Notes: a model not told the origin generated them from the sequence alone. A DNA stretch of 54,336 bases from Fibrobacter sp. (GCA_012513915.1 JAAZBG010000252.1:1-54336), one strand, 5' to 3'; counted from the stretch's first letter, positions 1 through 8,902 are shown. Numbers and translations are program-made.

Positions 1-594
1 ATCGGAAAAACATTACGCGAAACACAGCGGTTTAAACGATATGCTGATGACAACGTTGTGAATCCCTGCCTTCCGGCACCTGTGGTTTCAAAAGGAAGCT
101 ATTGTATTACAGGTTTGGAACATGATCAGTCCGGATATCCGGTAGAATGTGCAGATGAACGTGCACATCAAGTCTTGAGGCGTCAATTAAAATTATCGAT
201 GATCGAAAAAGAACATGCTCATTTAATAGAGTATGATATTGATACTACTATAAAAAGTTCAGTTGATTTTTCCATTACCGCATGGGGTGCAGATTGTATG
301 GCGGTAAAAGAGGCTGTAGCGAAACTGCGAAATAAAGGTTTTTTAATCGCTGCGATGTATTCACAGATTGTGTTTCCTGTTTGTCATGATGCACTGAATA
401 AACTTGTTGAACATAGCTATCTTTTATTTCTTCCGGAGACTAATGCAAGCGGTCAGTATGCGCGGCTTATCAGGATGGAAACAGGAATATCACCGATATC
501 ATTGACATTCGCAGATGGTGAACCGATGAATCCGGACCGTTGTGCAGCTGAAATAGAAACATTGATTGTAAAGAGGCACCGCAATGACGAATAA
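1..594 (+). CDS. korA: 2-oxoacid:ferredoxin oxidoreductase, alpha subunit (C-terminal part)
   Basis: The reading frame is open from the first base, so the start lies left of the window; 197 residues are visible. The piece carries the segment GLEHDQSGYP that is typical of the alpha subunit of 2-oxoglutarate/2-oxoacid:ferredoxin oxidoreductases (KorA/VorB type), followed by a dimerisation-like C-terminal domain. With the beta subunit the enzyme decarboxylates a 2-oxoacid to its acyl-CoA and passes electrons to ferredoxin in the cytoplasm. The beta subunit starts 11 bases before this stop codon, so the two are translationally coupled. The exact substrate (2-oxoglutarate or branched-chain 2-oxoacid) cannot be decided from this fragment; the kor name is by family resemblance. 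Confidence 0.8.
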   Translation: MGKTLRETQRFKRYADDNVVNPCLPAPVVSKGSYCITGLEHDQSGYPVECADERAHQVLRRQLKLSMIEKEHAHLIEYDIDTTIKSSVDFSITAWGADCMAVKEAVAKLRNKGFLIAAMYSQIVFPVCHDALNKLVEHSYLLFLPETNASGQYARLIRMETGISPISLTFADGEPMNPDRCAAEIETLIVKRHRNDE

Positions 595-1342
595 AGAGGA
601 TATGGTTACCGATGCGCCGGTTACCTGGTGTAATGCATGTTCATTTCGTGAGGTATCTGGGGCGATTATTGATGCCCTTGAGTTGTCAAATGCAGCTCCA
701 TCCGAAACGATTATCGTTTCCGGTATCGGGTGTTCATCACGGCTGCCCTTTTTTATCAATACGTATGGAATACACTCGCTTCACGGACGGGCAATTCCTG
801 TGGCAATTGGTGCAAAATTAGCGAATAATAGTGCGAATGTACTTGTAACTGCCGGTGATGGTGATCTGTTTTCGATTGGAATGGGTCATTTTGTTCATGC
901 TGCACAAAAGAATATTGACATAACAGTTCTTTGCCTTGACAACAGAATGTATGCCATGACAAAAAATCAATCATCACCGACATCTGCACAGGGTCACAGG
1001 GGGTCACTGACACCACAGGGAAAAATGGAAGACGCATTAAATGTAGTTGAATTTGCGATCAATTGTGGCGCATCCTATGTTGCACGGGTAAGTGCTTATC
1101 AGAATGAGTTATGTTCCAGAATAATCGCGGATGCTATGCTGCATCAGGGGTTTTCTTTTGTTCATATTCTTGCGCCGTGTGTAACATTTGACAAATCAGA
1201 GTTTCCCGGCGTGGCGAAAAATAGAATTAAAGAGGTTGAGCCTTTTGATGTTAGTGACAAGCGGATGTCTTTACAGAATGCACTGTTGACTTATAGTATA
1301 ACTGGTGAGATTTTTACGGGTTTGTTTTATAGAGTAAAGTAG
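584..1342 (+). CDS. korB: 2-oxoacid:ferredoxin oxidoreductase, beta subunit
   Basis: This 252-residue protein is the thiamine-diphosphate-binding beta subunit. It has the start WCNAC (15-19), the segment SGIGCSS (46-52), HGRAIPVAIGAK (67-78), the ThDP/Mg motif GDGD (91-94) with LDNRMYAMT (118-126), and the QSSPTS segment usual in KorB/VorB. Length is slightly short of the usual 270-290 residues. The start overlaps the alpha-subunit stop by 11 bases, which is normal for this pair. No gamma or delta ferredoxin-like subunit follows; such subunits could lie upstream of the window. No terminator was recognised in the 224 bases after the stop. Confidence 0.88.
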   Translation: MTNKEDMVTDAPVTWCNACSFREVSGAIIDALELSNAAPSETIIVSGIGCSSRLPFFINTYGIHSLHGRAIPVAIGAKLANNSANVLVTAGDGDLFSIGMGHFVHAAQKNIDITVLCLDNRMYAMTKNQSSPTSAQGHRGSLTPQGKMEDALNVVEFAINCGASYVARVSAYQNELCSRIIADAMLHQGFSFVHILAPCVTFDKSEFPGVAKNRIKEVEPFDVSDKRMSLQNALLTYSITGEIFTGLFYRVK

Positions 1343-1566
1343 TGAAACAGGACAATCAGACAAGGTTGTTGAATTCATCAATGAACAGCCTCAAACGTTG
1401 TCATGAACGAATGTTCAATTGACGGCATAGGAAACTCTTCGAGGTATAATATCAAGATACTAAAGTATCATTTTCGGAGCATCATAAATCAAACGATGTT
1501 AATGTTACTTTCTCGGAAAGTGGACACATACATGTTGTCGACTAAAGATGACATATGGATAAGCGT

Positions 1567-2358
1567 CTAATTATTAATAAGCTCAGGAAAATGACTCTTC
1601 ACCCTCCCTATATCATGATCATCATACTCTTTACCTTTAAGAACTTTTGTAAAAGAATAAAGATCATTAATATGCAAATTATACACTTTCTCCGGATGCT
1701 GTGTCTTTATTTTTGAGAAATGACTAATTACCGTTTTGTATGTTACCAGTTTTAATGCTTTCTGCTGACCTTTTGCAATCTCTTCGTCAAGTACACTTTT
1801 TTCGCTGCCCACAGGGGCTTTCATGGTTTTCTGGATAATCTCCTTTGCACGGTTCCATGAAATCTCACCACTTTCGAGTTTTTCGCGAAGCTGCTGGTTG
1901 ATCATTGGAGCAAATTTTAAAATCTCATCAATCCAACCACTGCTCTTGTCAAGAAATTCTGCAATACGGTCGGTGGGCCAGTTGGCATTATTTAAATATA
2001 TAACCGTTTCGAAATAATCGGTGATCTTTGTATCAACCCTATCAGCATTAAGTTTTAAATTAAGTGCTCTAATCTCATCAGGATCACCTGCCACAATACG
2101 TACATCAATACGGTCAAAGTACCCCGGATTCTGTCTGCGAATTGCCTTGATTGCTTCCATGCGGTGAAATCCGCCAACAAGATAATACTCTCCACTCTGA
2201 CGTTCCCAAACAACAAGTGGCTCAAGCAGTCCATTACGCAGAATGTCTTTCTCGAGATGTGATATTTTTGATTGTGTAAGCTGACGATGATTACCGATCG
2301 TTGGATGAACACCTATTTTGTCAATGCTAAGATACTCATAACGTTTTGTTGTAAGCAC
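1567..2358 (-). CDS. ParB/Spo0J-like N-terminal domain protein (orphan)
   Basis: The protein has a ParB N-terminal (ParB/Srx fold) domain: a segment like LEKDILRNGLLEPLVV followed by GGFHRMEAIKAI, the counterpart of the GERR box of ParB. A helical region follows that may act as DNA-binding HTH. I place the start at a GTG (base 2358) because an AAAGGGG ribosome site stands 6 bases before it; the longer frame up to 2436 has a Cys/Tyr-rich, unlikely N-terminus, and a promoter-like pair lies inside that stretch. It gives 263 residues. There is no parA beside it and it sits alone between metabolic genes, so a chromosome-partition role is doubtful; ParB-like nucleases and regulators of this kind are also found in mobile elements. 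Confidence 0.7.
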   Translation of the reverse strand: MLTTKRYEYLSIDKIGVHPTIGNHRQLTQSKISHLEKDILRNGLLEPLVVWERQSGEYYLVGGFHRMEAIKAIRRQNPGYFDRIDVRIVAGDPDEIRALNLKLNADRVDTKITDYFETVIYLNNANWPTDRIAEFLDKSSGWIDEILKFAPMINQQLREKLESGEISWNRAKEIIQKTMKAPVGSEKSVLDEEIAKGQQKALKLVTYKTVISHFSKIKTQHPEKVYNLHINDLYSFTKVLKGKEYDDHDIGRVKSHFPELINN

Positions 2359-2382
2359 AGTTAACCCCTTTGAAATGATAGT

Positions 2383-2422
2383 TACCATACCAGAAGTAAA
2401 CATAGTAAAATTATATAAACAG
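2383..2422 (-). promoter_or_regulatory. Possible sigma-70 promoter of the ParB-like gene
   Basis: On the minus strand TTGAAA is followed after 15 bases by a perfect TATAAT, about 45 bases before the proposed GTG start. The spacer is two bases short of ideal, so this is only a moderate candidate. It supports the shorter GTG start. Confidence 0.4.
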
Positions 2423-2660
2423 CAGTAGTATTTCAAGGGGTAGGGCTGAAATAAAAGTATTGAAGAAATAATTTTTTGCTCGGTTACTTACTACAAGATG
2501 TTAAAATGACGTGGGACAAAAAGAATCCGCAGCTATAATGCGAATTTTCGGTGAATTTCCGCACCATAGTTGCGAATCTTCAGATTTCCTTATATAAATC
2601 AGTTAATATTTATTGAATAATAACCTGTTATTTGAAATGAATCACGCATCAAAAAAACTC

Positions 2661-2687
2661 GTCACCCGTCACCAGTCACCCGTCACC
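2661..2687. repeat. GTCACC-type tandem repeat
   Basis: Four near-identical units of GTCACC/GTCACCC stand in tandem, 7 bases after the stop codon of the minus-strand isomerase-like gene. A diverged relative occurs at 7587-7613, also directly after a stop codon. It looks like a dispersed short repeat rather than coding sequence. Confidence 0.6.
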
Positions 2688-2693
2688 GCTTCC

Positions 2694-3605
2694 TCACTCA
2701 AGCCACGAGAACAGCATTTTAATATCGTCAAGATCGCCATCAACAATTTCGAGCGTGACAATAGGAACATTTTTCTCAAACAGGCGTCTGACGATCGGTT
2801 TAAGATTCATTTCACTTTCGTAATAGAAATGAGTGTGAGAATCTTTTATCTGCTCTAAAGGAGTACCTTTTTTAATAAGGTTATGATTGAGATGCACACC
2901 GACAATGTTTTTTGTGTCAATCAGTTTCAGTGCTTCTTCCTGAAAGTCAAATCCATGCAACAGTGATGCAGTCCAGAAGTGACCGAGGTCAAACCACAGA
3001 TTGTCAATGAGTTCATGAATTTCCTGCGGTCGCTGAAGTCCGCTGCCGATACCGACAAAATCATTTTCATGTGCAATTGTCAATCCAGATGACGCATAAT
3101 CGTTTTTTAGTTTTGTCAAATGTGTTGCATAGGTCTGTTTATATTTGAGAAATGTATCAGTTTCAAAAAATGATGGATCCATGATAAACGACTTATTAAG
3201 ACAGTAGGTATCACCAACACTTGCACGGATTGTACGGCGGTAGTTTTTCATGTCCTGAATAATTGGAGAATCGGTCATGAAAAAGCCATGAAAAAACAGA
3301 AGCTCTGTTTTGAATTCAGGCAGATAGCGCACACATTCGTCAATGCATCGTTTTGTAAATGCGTAATCTTCTGCTGCAAGGTTTAAAAAATAATGCGCAA
3401 AAACCGGAGAGTGAATTGAAAATCCGATATCATTAACAAGCGGCATAAGCTGCATGAAGAGATCTTTTTCAATGGAGTTATGAAGTTGTACACCAAAGGA
3501 GAAACCCTTTGATTCAACAAATTTTGATGCTTTTGAAATTTTATCTTTATAATCTGCACCCGAAAAACACATGGTGCTGTATTCAATACGTGTTGTTGCT
3601 GCCAT
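2694..3605 (-). CDS. Sugar-phosphate isomerase/epimerase-like TIM-barrel protein
   Basis: This 303-residue protein resembles the xylose-isomerase-like / AP-endonuclease-2 TIM-barrel superfamily. Metal-ligand-like segments occur in the expected order: IAHENDF (a strand-end Glu), WFDLGHFW (Asp and His), VGVHLNHN (His) and VTLEIVDGD (Glu near the C-terminus). No signal peptide is visible. It lies 9 bases downstream of aroB on the same strand, so it is probably co-transcribed with it. The substrate is unknown; nothing in the context assigns it to the shikimate pathway. The superfamily is confident, the reaction is not. Confidence 0.7.
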   Translation of the reverse strand: MAATTRIEYSTMCFSGADYKDKISKASKFVESKGFSFGVQLHNSIEKDLFMQLMPLVNDIGFSIHSPVFAHYFLNLAAEDYAFTKRCIDECVRYLPEFKTELLFFHGFFMTDSPIIQDMKNYRRTIRASVGDTYCLNKSFIMDPSFFETDTFLKYKQTYATHLTKLKNDYASSGLTIAHENDFVGIGSGLQRPQEIHELIDNLWFDLGHFWTASLLHGFDFQEEALKLIDTKNIVGVHLNHNLIKKGTPLEQIKDSHTHFYYESEMNLKPIVRRLFEKNVPIVTLEIVDGDLDDIKMLFSWLE

Positions 3606-3614
3606 AATATTGCC

Positions 3615-4694
3615 TTAACCAAATATTTCTTTAAGAGTTGCAATGACATCGGATGAATCAATATCACCCTTTACTATAGATACACCGGGAGTTGTTGGAA
3701 CAATAAAGCGCACTTTTCCCGATTCAACCTTCTTGTCAGTAAACATCATGCTGTACAAGCTTTCCGGATCAGGTTTTCCTGGTAATGCGGGAAGCGGCAT
3801 TGATGCCATCACTGATTCAAATATTGAATAATCAGATGATGCAACTGTCCCGATTCGTTTACCAAGATTATAAGCACATTTCATTCCCCATAAGACTGCT
3901 TCACCATGAAGAACGCCTGAGAAATTATAGAAACGTTCAAGACTATGCGCGAAGGTATGCCCGTAATTGAGTAATGCACGAAGACCCTTCGTTTCGAATT
4001 CATCCTGTGAAACGACATCTGCTTTGGCTTCAACACTTTTGAGTATTCCCTGAAGCAGCACATCGGGTTCACGGTTTAGCATTGCATCATTGTTTCTTTT
4101 TACAAAATCAAACATCGCTCGACCGCTGATAAATCCGTACTTAAAGAGCTCTGCATACCCGCTGATAAATTCATTCTGTGGTAATGTGTCAAGAAATGCG
4201 GTATCCACAAACACTCGTTTAGGTTGCCAGAATGCCCCAATCAGATTTTTCCCTAAAGGATGATCGACAGCAGTTTTTCCGCCGACACTTGAATCAACCA
4301 TTGCCAATAGCGTGGTAGGAATCTGAACAAAAGGAATACCGCGAAGAAATGCTGATGCTGCAAATCCGGCGACATCACCGACCACGCCACCACCCAGTGC
4401 GATAAGAACACTTGAACGTTCGAACTTGTTACGGATCAGAAAATCAAGAATTGCTTCCCATGTGTCAATTGTCTTGTACTGTTCGCCATCAGGCATCTCA
4501 TGCACTGCAAGATTAAGTGATGATTTCCAGGAATCGATCATTGACGCATACAGTTTTGCGATGGTGCAATTGGTTACAAGGGCGAATCTGCTTTTTGGAA
4601 AATCAGTTTTCAGTATATCAGGCATACGACTCGCGATCGATCTGTCTATGATAATCGGATACGATTTTGATCCGAGGTTAACAGTGAATTCCAT
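3615..4694 (-). CDS. aroB: 3-dehydroquinate synthase
   Basis: AroB converts DAHP to 3-dehydroquinate, the second step of the shikimate pathway, using NAD and a divalent metal. The 359-residue protein has normal length and all core motifs: MPDGEQYKT (68-75), GGGVVGDVAGFAAS (101-114), IPTTLLAMVDSSVGGKTAVD (125-144), the metal-binding Glu in SGYAELFKYG (about 182), and the two histidine segments GHTFAHSLE and LHGEAV. The start has an AAGGAAC ribosome site 7 bases upstream. aroA and aroE lie about 3-5 kb away on the same strand but separated by unrelated genes, so this is a loose shikimate neighbourhood rather than one compact operon. Confidence 0.96.
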   Translation of the reverse strand: MEFTVNLGSKSYPIIIDRSIASRMPDILKTDFPKSRFALVTNCTIAKLYASMIDSWKSSLNLAVHEMPDGEQYKTIDTWEAILDFLIRNKFERSSVLIALGGGVVGDVAGFAASAFLRGIPFVQIPTTLLAMVDSSVGGKTAVDHPLGKNLIGAFWQPKRVFVDTAFLDTLPQNEFISGYAELFKYGFISGRAMFDFVKRNNDAMLNREPDVLLQGILKSVEAKADVVSQDEFETKGLRALLNYGHTFAHSLERFYNFSGVLHGEAVLWGMKCAYNLGKRIGTVASSDYSIFESVMASMPLPALPGKPDPESLYSMMFTDKKVESGKVRFIVPTTPGVSIVKGDIDSSDVIATLKEIFG

Positions 4695-4886
4695 TAAGAA
4701 TGTTCCTTATATCTATGAGTTAATGATCACTTTGATACCAGCCACATAAAAAAGAGGTATACACTAAAATAAATGATTAGCCAGCAAATCGCTCCTAAAA
4801 TAATAAGACATTTATGGATAATTTATTTTAAAGTGTATATGAGTAGTAAACTTTAGGTAACACAATTAATGATATCCCTCTATTGC
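4695..4886. other. Gap with an imperfect inverted repeat
   Basis: Between aroB and the terminator of the next minus-strand operon no gene is seen. Bases 4758-4774 and 4821-4839 form an imperfect inverted repeat (17-bp arms, two extra A in the right arm) around a 46-base centre. This section should also hold the aroB promoter, but no convincing -35/-10 pair was found. Confidence 0.4.
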
Positions 4887-4937
4887 CGTAAAAAAAAATA
4901 GTTTAGCGAACATATAAAAGATGTTTCGCTAAACTAT
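4887..4937 (-). terminator. Intrinsic terminator of the porin operon
   Basis: A perfect 13-bp stem (4898-4910 with 4925-4937), extended by three pairs with one bulge, has a 7-base loop. On the minus strand it is followed at once by a run of nine T (A run at 4890-4898). It stands about 65 bases after the stop of the phosphate-binding-like gene. Confidence 0.9.
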
Positions 4938-5001
4938 AAGTGTCCGCTTTTAGTATGATTTGCGGATGGTATGCTTTTGTTATTGCAGGAGAATTAACTC
5001 A

Positions 5002-5421
5002 CTATTTAATAACAAACAATACTTTTACATCAGCAGTTACATTACTTTCACTGACATATCCAACAGCTCCAGGCGTTGATGCCACTTTGGCAATCATTGC
5101 ACTTTCACTGTCTAAAGATTCTGGTGCTTTACCCTGACCTGAGAGCTGTGCTTTCATCCAGATTTTTTTAAGTTCTGTTGATGTTTTATTAAGTGCAGCA
5201 TAAAACTTATCCTGCACTTCACCACTTTTAAGGTTAAAAACAACAATTGGTACATTGTTTTTTGACATCTGTACTTCCAGAGTAAAAATATCAGAAGCTT
5301 GCGTATTGGTATTTAAAACAAGGTCAACATTCTTGTTAGCAATAACGGCAATTTGAGAATACGATGGGGCTGCCAGCAATAGGGTAGCTATGACAGCAAG
5401 TAACATATTTTTAAGGTTCAT
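5002..5421 (-). CDS. Small periplasmic phosphate-binding-like (PBP-like) protein
   Basis: The 139-residue product has a signal peptide (hydrophobic stretch to APSYSQ, cleavage near residue 22) and a single PBP-like domain of the short PstS-related family: IAVIANKNVDL near the N-terminus, LSGQGKAPESL and TPGAVGYVS near the C-terminus. These short proteins resemble half of a phosphate-binding protein. A GGAGG site is correctly spaced before the ATG. It follows a porin-like gene by 39 bases and ends before a strong terminator, so the two form one transcript; the pairing suggests outer-membrane passage plus periplasmic binding of an anion such as phosphate. That role is inferred. Confidence 0.75.
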   Translation of the reverse strand: MNLKNMLLAVIATLLLAAPSYSQIAVIANKNVDLVLNTNTQASDIFTLEVQMSKNNVPIVVFNLKSGEVQDKFYAALNKTSTELKKIWMKAQLSGQGKAPESLDSESAMIAKVASTPGAVGYVSESNVTADVKVLFVIK

Positions 5422-5460
5422 ACATCCTCCAGATGATTAATCTAATTTTTATCACGGTTA

Positions 5461-6729
5461 TTAGAAGAAAACACTTACTGCTACTTGTCCTATTATTTGA
5501 TTAAGCTCAATGGCAGCTTCATCTGACATGATATCATTACGTATATTGGTAAATTCTGATTTAATCGTGACATTATCGGTTAACCTGTATCCAAAACAAA
5601 ACAATAACCCTGTTACTCCATCTTTGGATACCAATAGATCTGATGCGTCTGCCTGGTTACTGAAACCGGCTGAAGCATAGAACTTATCCAGAAAATCGTA
5701 CATAACATTGACATACCAAAATGATTTTGTTAAATCGGTTCCAACAGTCTGAACTGCATATGGTTTCATTTGTCCAGCAGGAATCGTTGTCCCTTTTACT
5801 ATTATGTCAAGATTAGCCTTCTCCTTATCGCTTGGCATCTGTTTTACAAGTATATATTCACCCTCAATAGTTAATCCGTGTCCGGTATACGACAGGTCAA
5901 ACCCTAATCGTGCTCTGGGAATATCGCCAAGTTTAGGCATTATCTCGAGTTTCGGGACAAAAGATGGAAGATGTTCATTAATGGATGGGATTCGAGCATT
6001 TTGATCTGCAACACTTTTATTTATCACATCGTTTCGTGCATAGTCATAGGTTCCTGATACACCAAATTTAATTCCACTCGCCCGCATACCAACTCTTCCA
6101 CCTACCAGTTTAAAATTTGTTGTATCATCTCCGGGTAATGTCAACGTACCACTACCCTTTACCTCTGTTTCAAGAAACTCGCTGTTTCCACCAAAGATGG
6201 CATAATCCAATTTTGCGTTATTAATAGGCTGAGTACCAAAAATTTGCATCATTGCATGTTCCGGTGCCCACCTGTTTAATGCGAGGGATTCCTGAAATGA
6301 TGTTTCATAGACAATCGGTCTGACAATATAGGGGAACAACGGAAATTTGGTTTTAATTTCATTAAAACTGTTAAACGTCGGTAATAATTTTCCGACCTTA
6401 ATATTTAATTGACGATATGGGCTAAACTTAATCCATAATTCATCCAGCGCCATGCTTCCCCATGATTTCGATGTACTATAATTTCCATTGAACTGTATAT
6501 CGGCAAGCATTGTGATTTTTGGCGATAATGTTTTCTGAAAAAAAAGATCAAACTCCTGAACTGAAAAAGTCGTTGTCGGTGAAACGGATTCATCTGCAAG
6601 ATCTTTGTTACCTGTCAGTGTTATTTGAGCGTACCCGAATATATCCACCCCTTCTGCCGATATATTTGTGGATGAAAACAACAGTAGCCCAAACAAGGGA
6701 ACAACACAGCGCATCTTTAAAAGCTTCAT
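5461..6729 (-). CDS. Outer-membrane porin-like beta-barrel protein
   Basis: The 422-residue protein has a clear signal peptide (to about STNISA, residue 25), then alternating amphipathic beta strands with short turns and long loops, and it ends in ...VAVSVFF, i.e. a C-terminal aromatic residue as required for barrel insertion. No transmembrane helices follow the signal. It is probably an outer-membrane porin; family assignment is by architecture rather than a diagnostic motif. A strong promoter lies just upstream and the gene is followed by the small phosphate-binding-like protein, suggesting induction as a pair. The RBS (AAAGGTG) is moderate. Confidence 0.75.
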   Translation of the reverse strand: MKLLKMRCVVPLFGLLLFSSTNISAEGVDIFGYAQITLTGNKDLADESVSPTTTFSVQEFDLFFQKTLSPKITMLADIQFNGNYSTSKSWGSMALDELWIKFSPYRQLNIKVGKLLPTFNSFNEIKTKFPLFPYIVRPIVYETSFQESLALNRWAPEHAMMQIFGTQPINNAKLDYAIFGGNSEFLETEVKGSGTLTLPGDDTTNFKLVGGRVGMRASGIKFGVSGTYDYARNDVINKSVADQNARIPSINEHLPSFVPKLEIMPKLGDIPRARLGFDLSYTGHGLTIEGEYILVKQMPSDKEKANLDIIVKGTTIPAGQMKPYAVQTVGTDLTKSFWYVNVMYDFLDKFYASAGFSNQADASDLLVSKDGVTGLLFCFGYRLTDNVTIKSEFTNIRNDIMSDEAAIELNQIIGQVAVSVFF

Positions 6730-6780
6730 AAACGCACCTTTTTTTAAAGTGAAAAATTAATAACCACAACAATGAGTTCA

Positions 6781-6809
6781 ATATTAGAATAGATTTTGTT
6801 TTAAGTCAA
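6781..6809 (-). promoter_or_regulatory. Sigma-70 promoter of the porin operon
   Basis: On the minus strand TTGACT (6804-6809) is separated by exactly 17 bases from TAATAT (6781-6786). Transcription would start near 6774, leaving a leader of about 45 bases before the ATG at 6729. This is one of the best promoter matches in the window. Confidence 0.75.
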
Positions 6810-7066
6810 TAAAAATCAAATAATATGATAATTTTCTATGATACATTTATCATATTCTGTAATGAATATCGGAGCTTAATTGCGAAAATTGATAATAGTA
6901 TATCGAAGCTGAGGATCTTTTACATCTCGTTACAGCCATCAAAATAGCCTTGAATTTGGATTACAAGCTGCTTGAAATTTATCGATTGCCTCTTGTAAAT
7001 TACTTGATAAAACGGTAGCATTTTTTTAAATAACTGTTGGAAAATGTTAATTGCCGGAGTAATAAA
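6810..7066. other. Gap without recognised genes
   Basis: Upstream of the porin promoter no open frame with a plausible ribosome site and no strong hairpin is seen. The section ATATCGGAGCT (near 6868) is repeated as ATATCGAAGCT (near 6900) at about 30 bases distance, perhaps a regulator site, but this is weak. Confidence 0.3.
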
Positions 7067-7456
7067 CTAATCATCGGCATTTTGATTCTTCGATGCCATA
7101 TTAGTAAATATATCCTCTAAAATCAACCTTGCTTCCTCTTCTTTTCCTTTTTCAACCATGATTTTTGATGCTGTGATTGGATTTCCAAATCCACTTGCCG
7201 CAACCAGGTTTTGAGTAAATTCATTGGTAATAGTAAACCGGATATTGGCGCATTCCAAAACACCCCTGGCAAGAGCAATATTGTAAAGGTCCCACGTTTC
7301 GGCAATGGTTATCATTTCGGCATACTCATATTCAACAGGCTTTTTTTCCGGTGTTTCTTCCGGAAGTGACTCTAATTTATCAACAAGGTCCGTATTGCAT
7401 TTTTTGCAATGTGTAAATCCATCTCTGAATTCGCTTTTACAATTTGGGCAAAACAT
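7067..7456 (-). CDS. Zinc-ribbon + DUF2007-like protein
   Basis: I choose the ATG at 7456 because GAAAGGA stands 8 bases before it; the frame continues upstream for 16 residues without a ribosome site. The 129-residue product begins with a zinc ribbon, two CxxC knuckles (MFCPNCKSEF and HCKKCNTDL), then an acidic linker and a DUF2007-like domain (putative signal-transducing, ferredoxin-like fold) with FTITNEFTQN and ITASKIMVEKGKEEEARLIL. No membrane segment. Function unknown; such proteins are common in many phyla as small cytosolic proteins. Confidence 0.75.
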   Translation of the reverse strand: MFCPNCKSEFRDGFTHCKKCNTDLVDKLESLPEETPEKKPVEYEYAEMITIAETWDLYNIALARGVLECANIRFTITNEFTQNLVAASGFGNPITASKIMVEKGKEEEARLILEDIFTNMASKNQNADD

Positions 7457-7586
7457 AGTATTTTCCTTTCTGCATGTGTGTGAGCTATTAAACCTTTGTA
7501 TCACTTCAAGATCATATATATCAAAGTAACCAGATCAGGGCAAAAAAAGATTACTTCAAGGTGCCTGAATCATTGCTAATGCTGCC

Positions 7587-7613
7587 AGTCACTCGTTACT
7601 TGTCACCTGTCAC
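7587..7613. repeat. Diverged GTCACC-type repeat
   Basis: Units like GTCACT, GTTACT, GTCACC and GTCAC follow each other in tandem 5 bases after the aroA stop. It is a degenerate relative of the repeat at 2661-2687, in the same orientation and the same position relative to a minus-strand gene. Confidence 0.45.
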
Positions 7614-7618
7614 GATCA

Positions 7619-8902
7619 TCAATCCTCAATAACCTCAATATTGGCACCAAGTTTCCGAAAATCTTCAACAAACGTTGGATACGTGACATTCGCTGCTTCT
7701 GCAGTATCGATCACCGTTTCTCCTTTTGCAATCATTCCTGCAAGTGCAAGTGACATGACCACCCGATGATCATCATGACCATGTACCACAGCACCATGAA
7801 GGCTGCTTTGCCTGATAACAAGTCCATCAGGACGTTCGGTGATATCGGCGCCCATTTTACAAAGCTCTTCCCGCATGACTTTTATACGGTCAGTTTCCTT
7901 GATACGTGCCTGCGCAACGTCTACAATTGATGTCGTTCCTTCTGACGCGCATGCGAGTACCGATAATGCAGGAAGCGCATCCGGCATTGCATTGAGATTG
8001 ATCTCTTTTCCGGAAAGTGTGTTTAGACCATTAATAACGGCACTGTTTTGCTTAATTGTAACATCTGCACCAGCATGTTTAATGACATCAAAAACACCCT
8101 TGTCACCCTGCGGATCAGTAAAATCAATGCCCTGAAGTGTTACTGCTTTACCACACAATGCAGCGGCAGCTGCCGAAAATGTCGCAGATGAAAAATCACC
8201 CGGAATTTCCATGTCGAAAGGTGTATACGACTGGTTTCCAAAAATATGAAATTTCGAGTAATCACTTGCATAATCAAACTTTATTCCCTGCTTTTTCAAC
8301 CACCAGATAGTCATTTCGATATAGGGCTGCTCATGGATGTTGTATACTGTAAATGTGGTATTTCCTGTTTTGACAAGTGGACAGGACAGGAGCAGGCTTG
8401 ATACAAACTGTGACGATATGCCATCAACGGTGGTCGTTCCGCCTTTGATCGGTCCCTGAATGGTAAATGGTAAATCTTTAGGATCACCCTCAAGTGTATA
8501 GGTAACACCAAGTCCTTTTAGCGCCTGTAATACAGGACGGAAAGGTCTTGACCGAAGTGAACTGTCGCCATCAAAACGGCGGAATTTACTTCCGAGCGCT
8601 GCTGCTGATGAAAACAGGTTTGTTCCGGTACCGCTGTTACCCATATCAAAGAGTTCATCACCGCTGTTGAAATTGCCCCCAACGCCCTTTACTTTAAGAA
8701 CATCGCCATTAAAATCAATTTTGGCACCAAGGCTTTTTGCCGCACCAATTGCTGATGCACCATCACCTTTAAGTAAAGGTCTTCTGATCACCGACTCACC
8801 ATCAGCAAGCGTTGCGATTAAAAGCGCACGTATGGTGTGCGACTTTGACGGAGGAATGGATATTGTGCCGGAAAGTGTTGATGGTTTTACGATCCATTTC
8901 AT
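7619..8902 (-). CDS. aroA: 3-phosphoshikimate 1-carboxyvinyltransferase (EPSP synthase)
   Basis: AroA transfers the enolpyruvyl group of PEP to shikimate 3-phosphate. At 427 residues it has standard length. Diagnostic segments are present: PPSKSHTIRALLIATLADG near the N-terminus (substrate Lys and Arg), NSGTGTNLFSSAAAL (PEP-binding region), DGDSSLRSRPF (Arg in RSRP), SSQFVSSLLLSCPL, IPGDFSSATF, RIKETDRI and HGHDDHRVVMSLA. NSGTGTN differs from the NSGTAMR type of class I enzymes, so it appears to be a more divergent form. It is preceded on the same strand by aroE about 100 bases upstream, probably in one operon with the GGDEF gene. Confidence 0.95.
   Translation of the reverse strand: MKWIVKPSTLSGTISIPPSKSHTIRALLIATLADGESVIRRPLLKGDGASAIGAAKSLGAKIDFNGDVLKVKGVGGNFNSGDELFDMGNSGTGTNLFSSAAALGSKFRRFDGDSSLRSRPFRPVLQALKGLGVTYTLEGDPKDLPFTIQGPIKGGTTTVDGISSQFVSSLLLSCPLVKTGNTTFTVYNIHEQPYIEMTIWWLKKQGIKFDYASDYSKFHIFGNQSYTPFDMEIPGDFSSATFSAAAAALCGKAVTLQGIDFTDPQGDKGVFDVIKHAGADVTIKQNSAVINGLNTLSGKEINLNAMPDALPALSVLACASEGTTSIVDVAQARIKETDRIKVMREELCKMGADITERPDGLVIRQSSLHGAVVHGHDDHRVVMSLALAGMIAKGETVIDTAEAANVTYPTFVEDFRKLGANIEVIED

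Noticed and set aside
499-1037. Open frames on the minus strand under korA/korB
   Set aside because: They are antisense to well-conserved oxidoreductase subunits, have no ribosome site and no recognisable domain.
2661-2687. GTCACC repeats as a CRISPR array
   Set aside because: Units are 6-7 bases with no spacers. No cas genes are present anywhere in the window.
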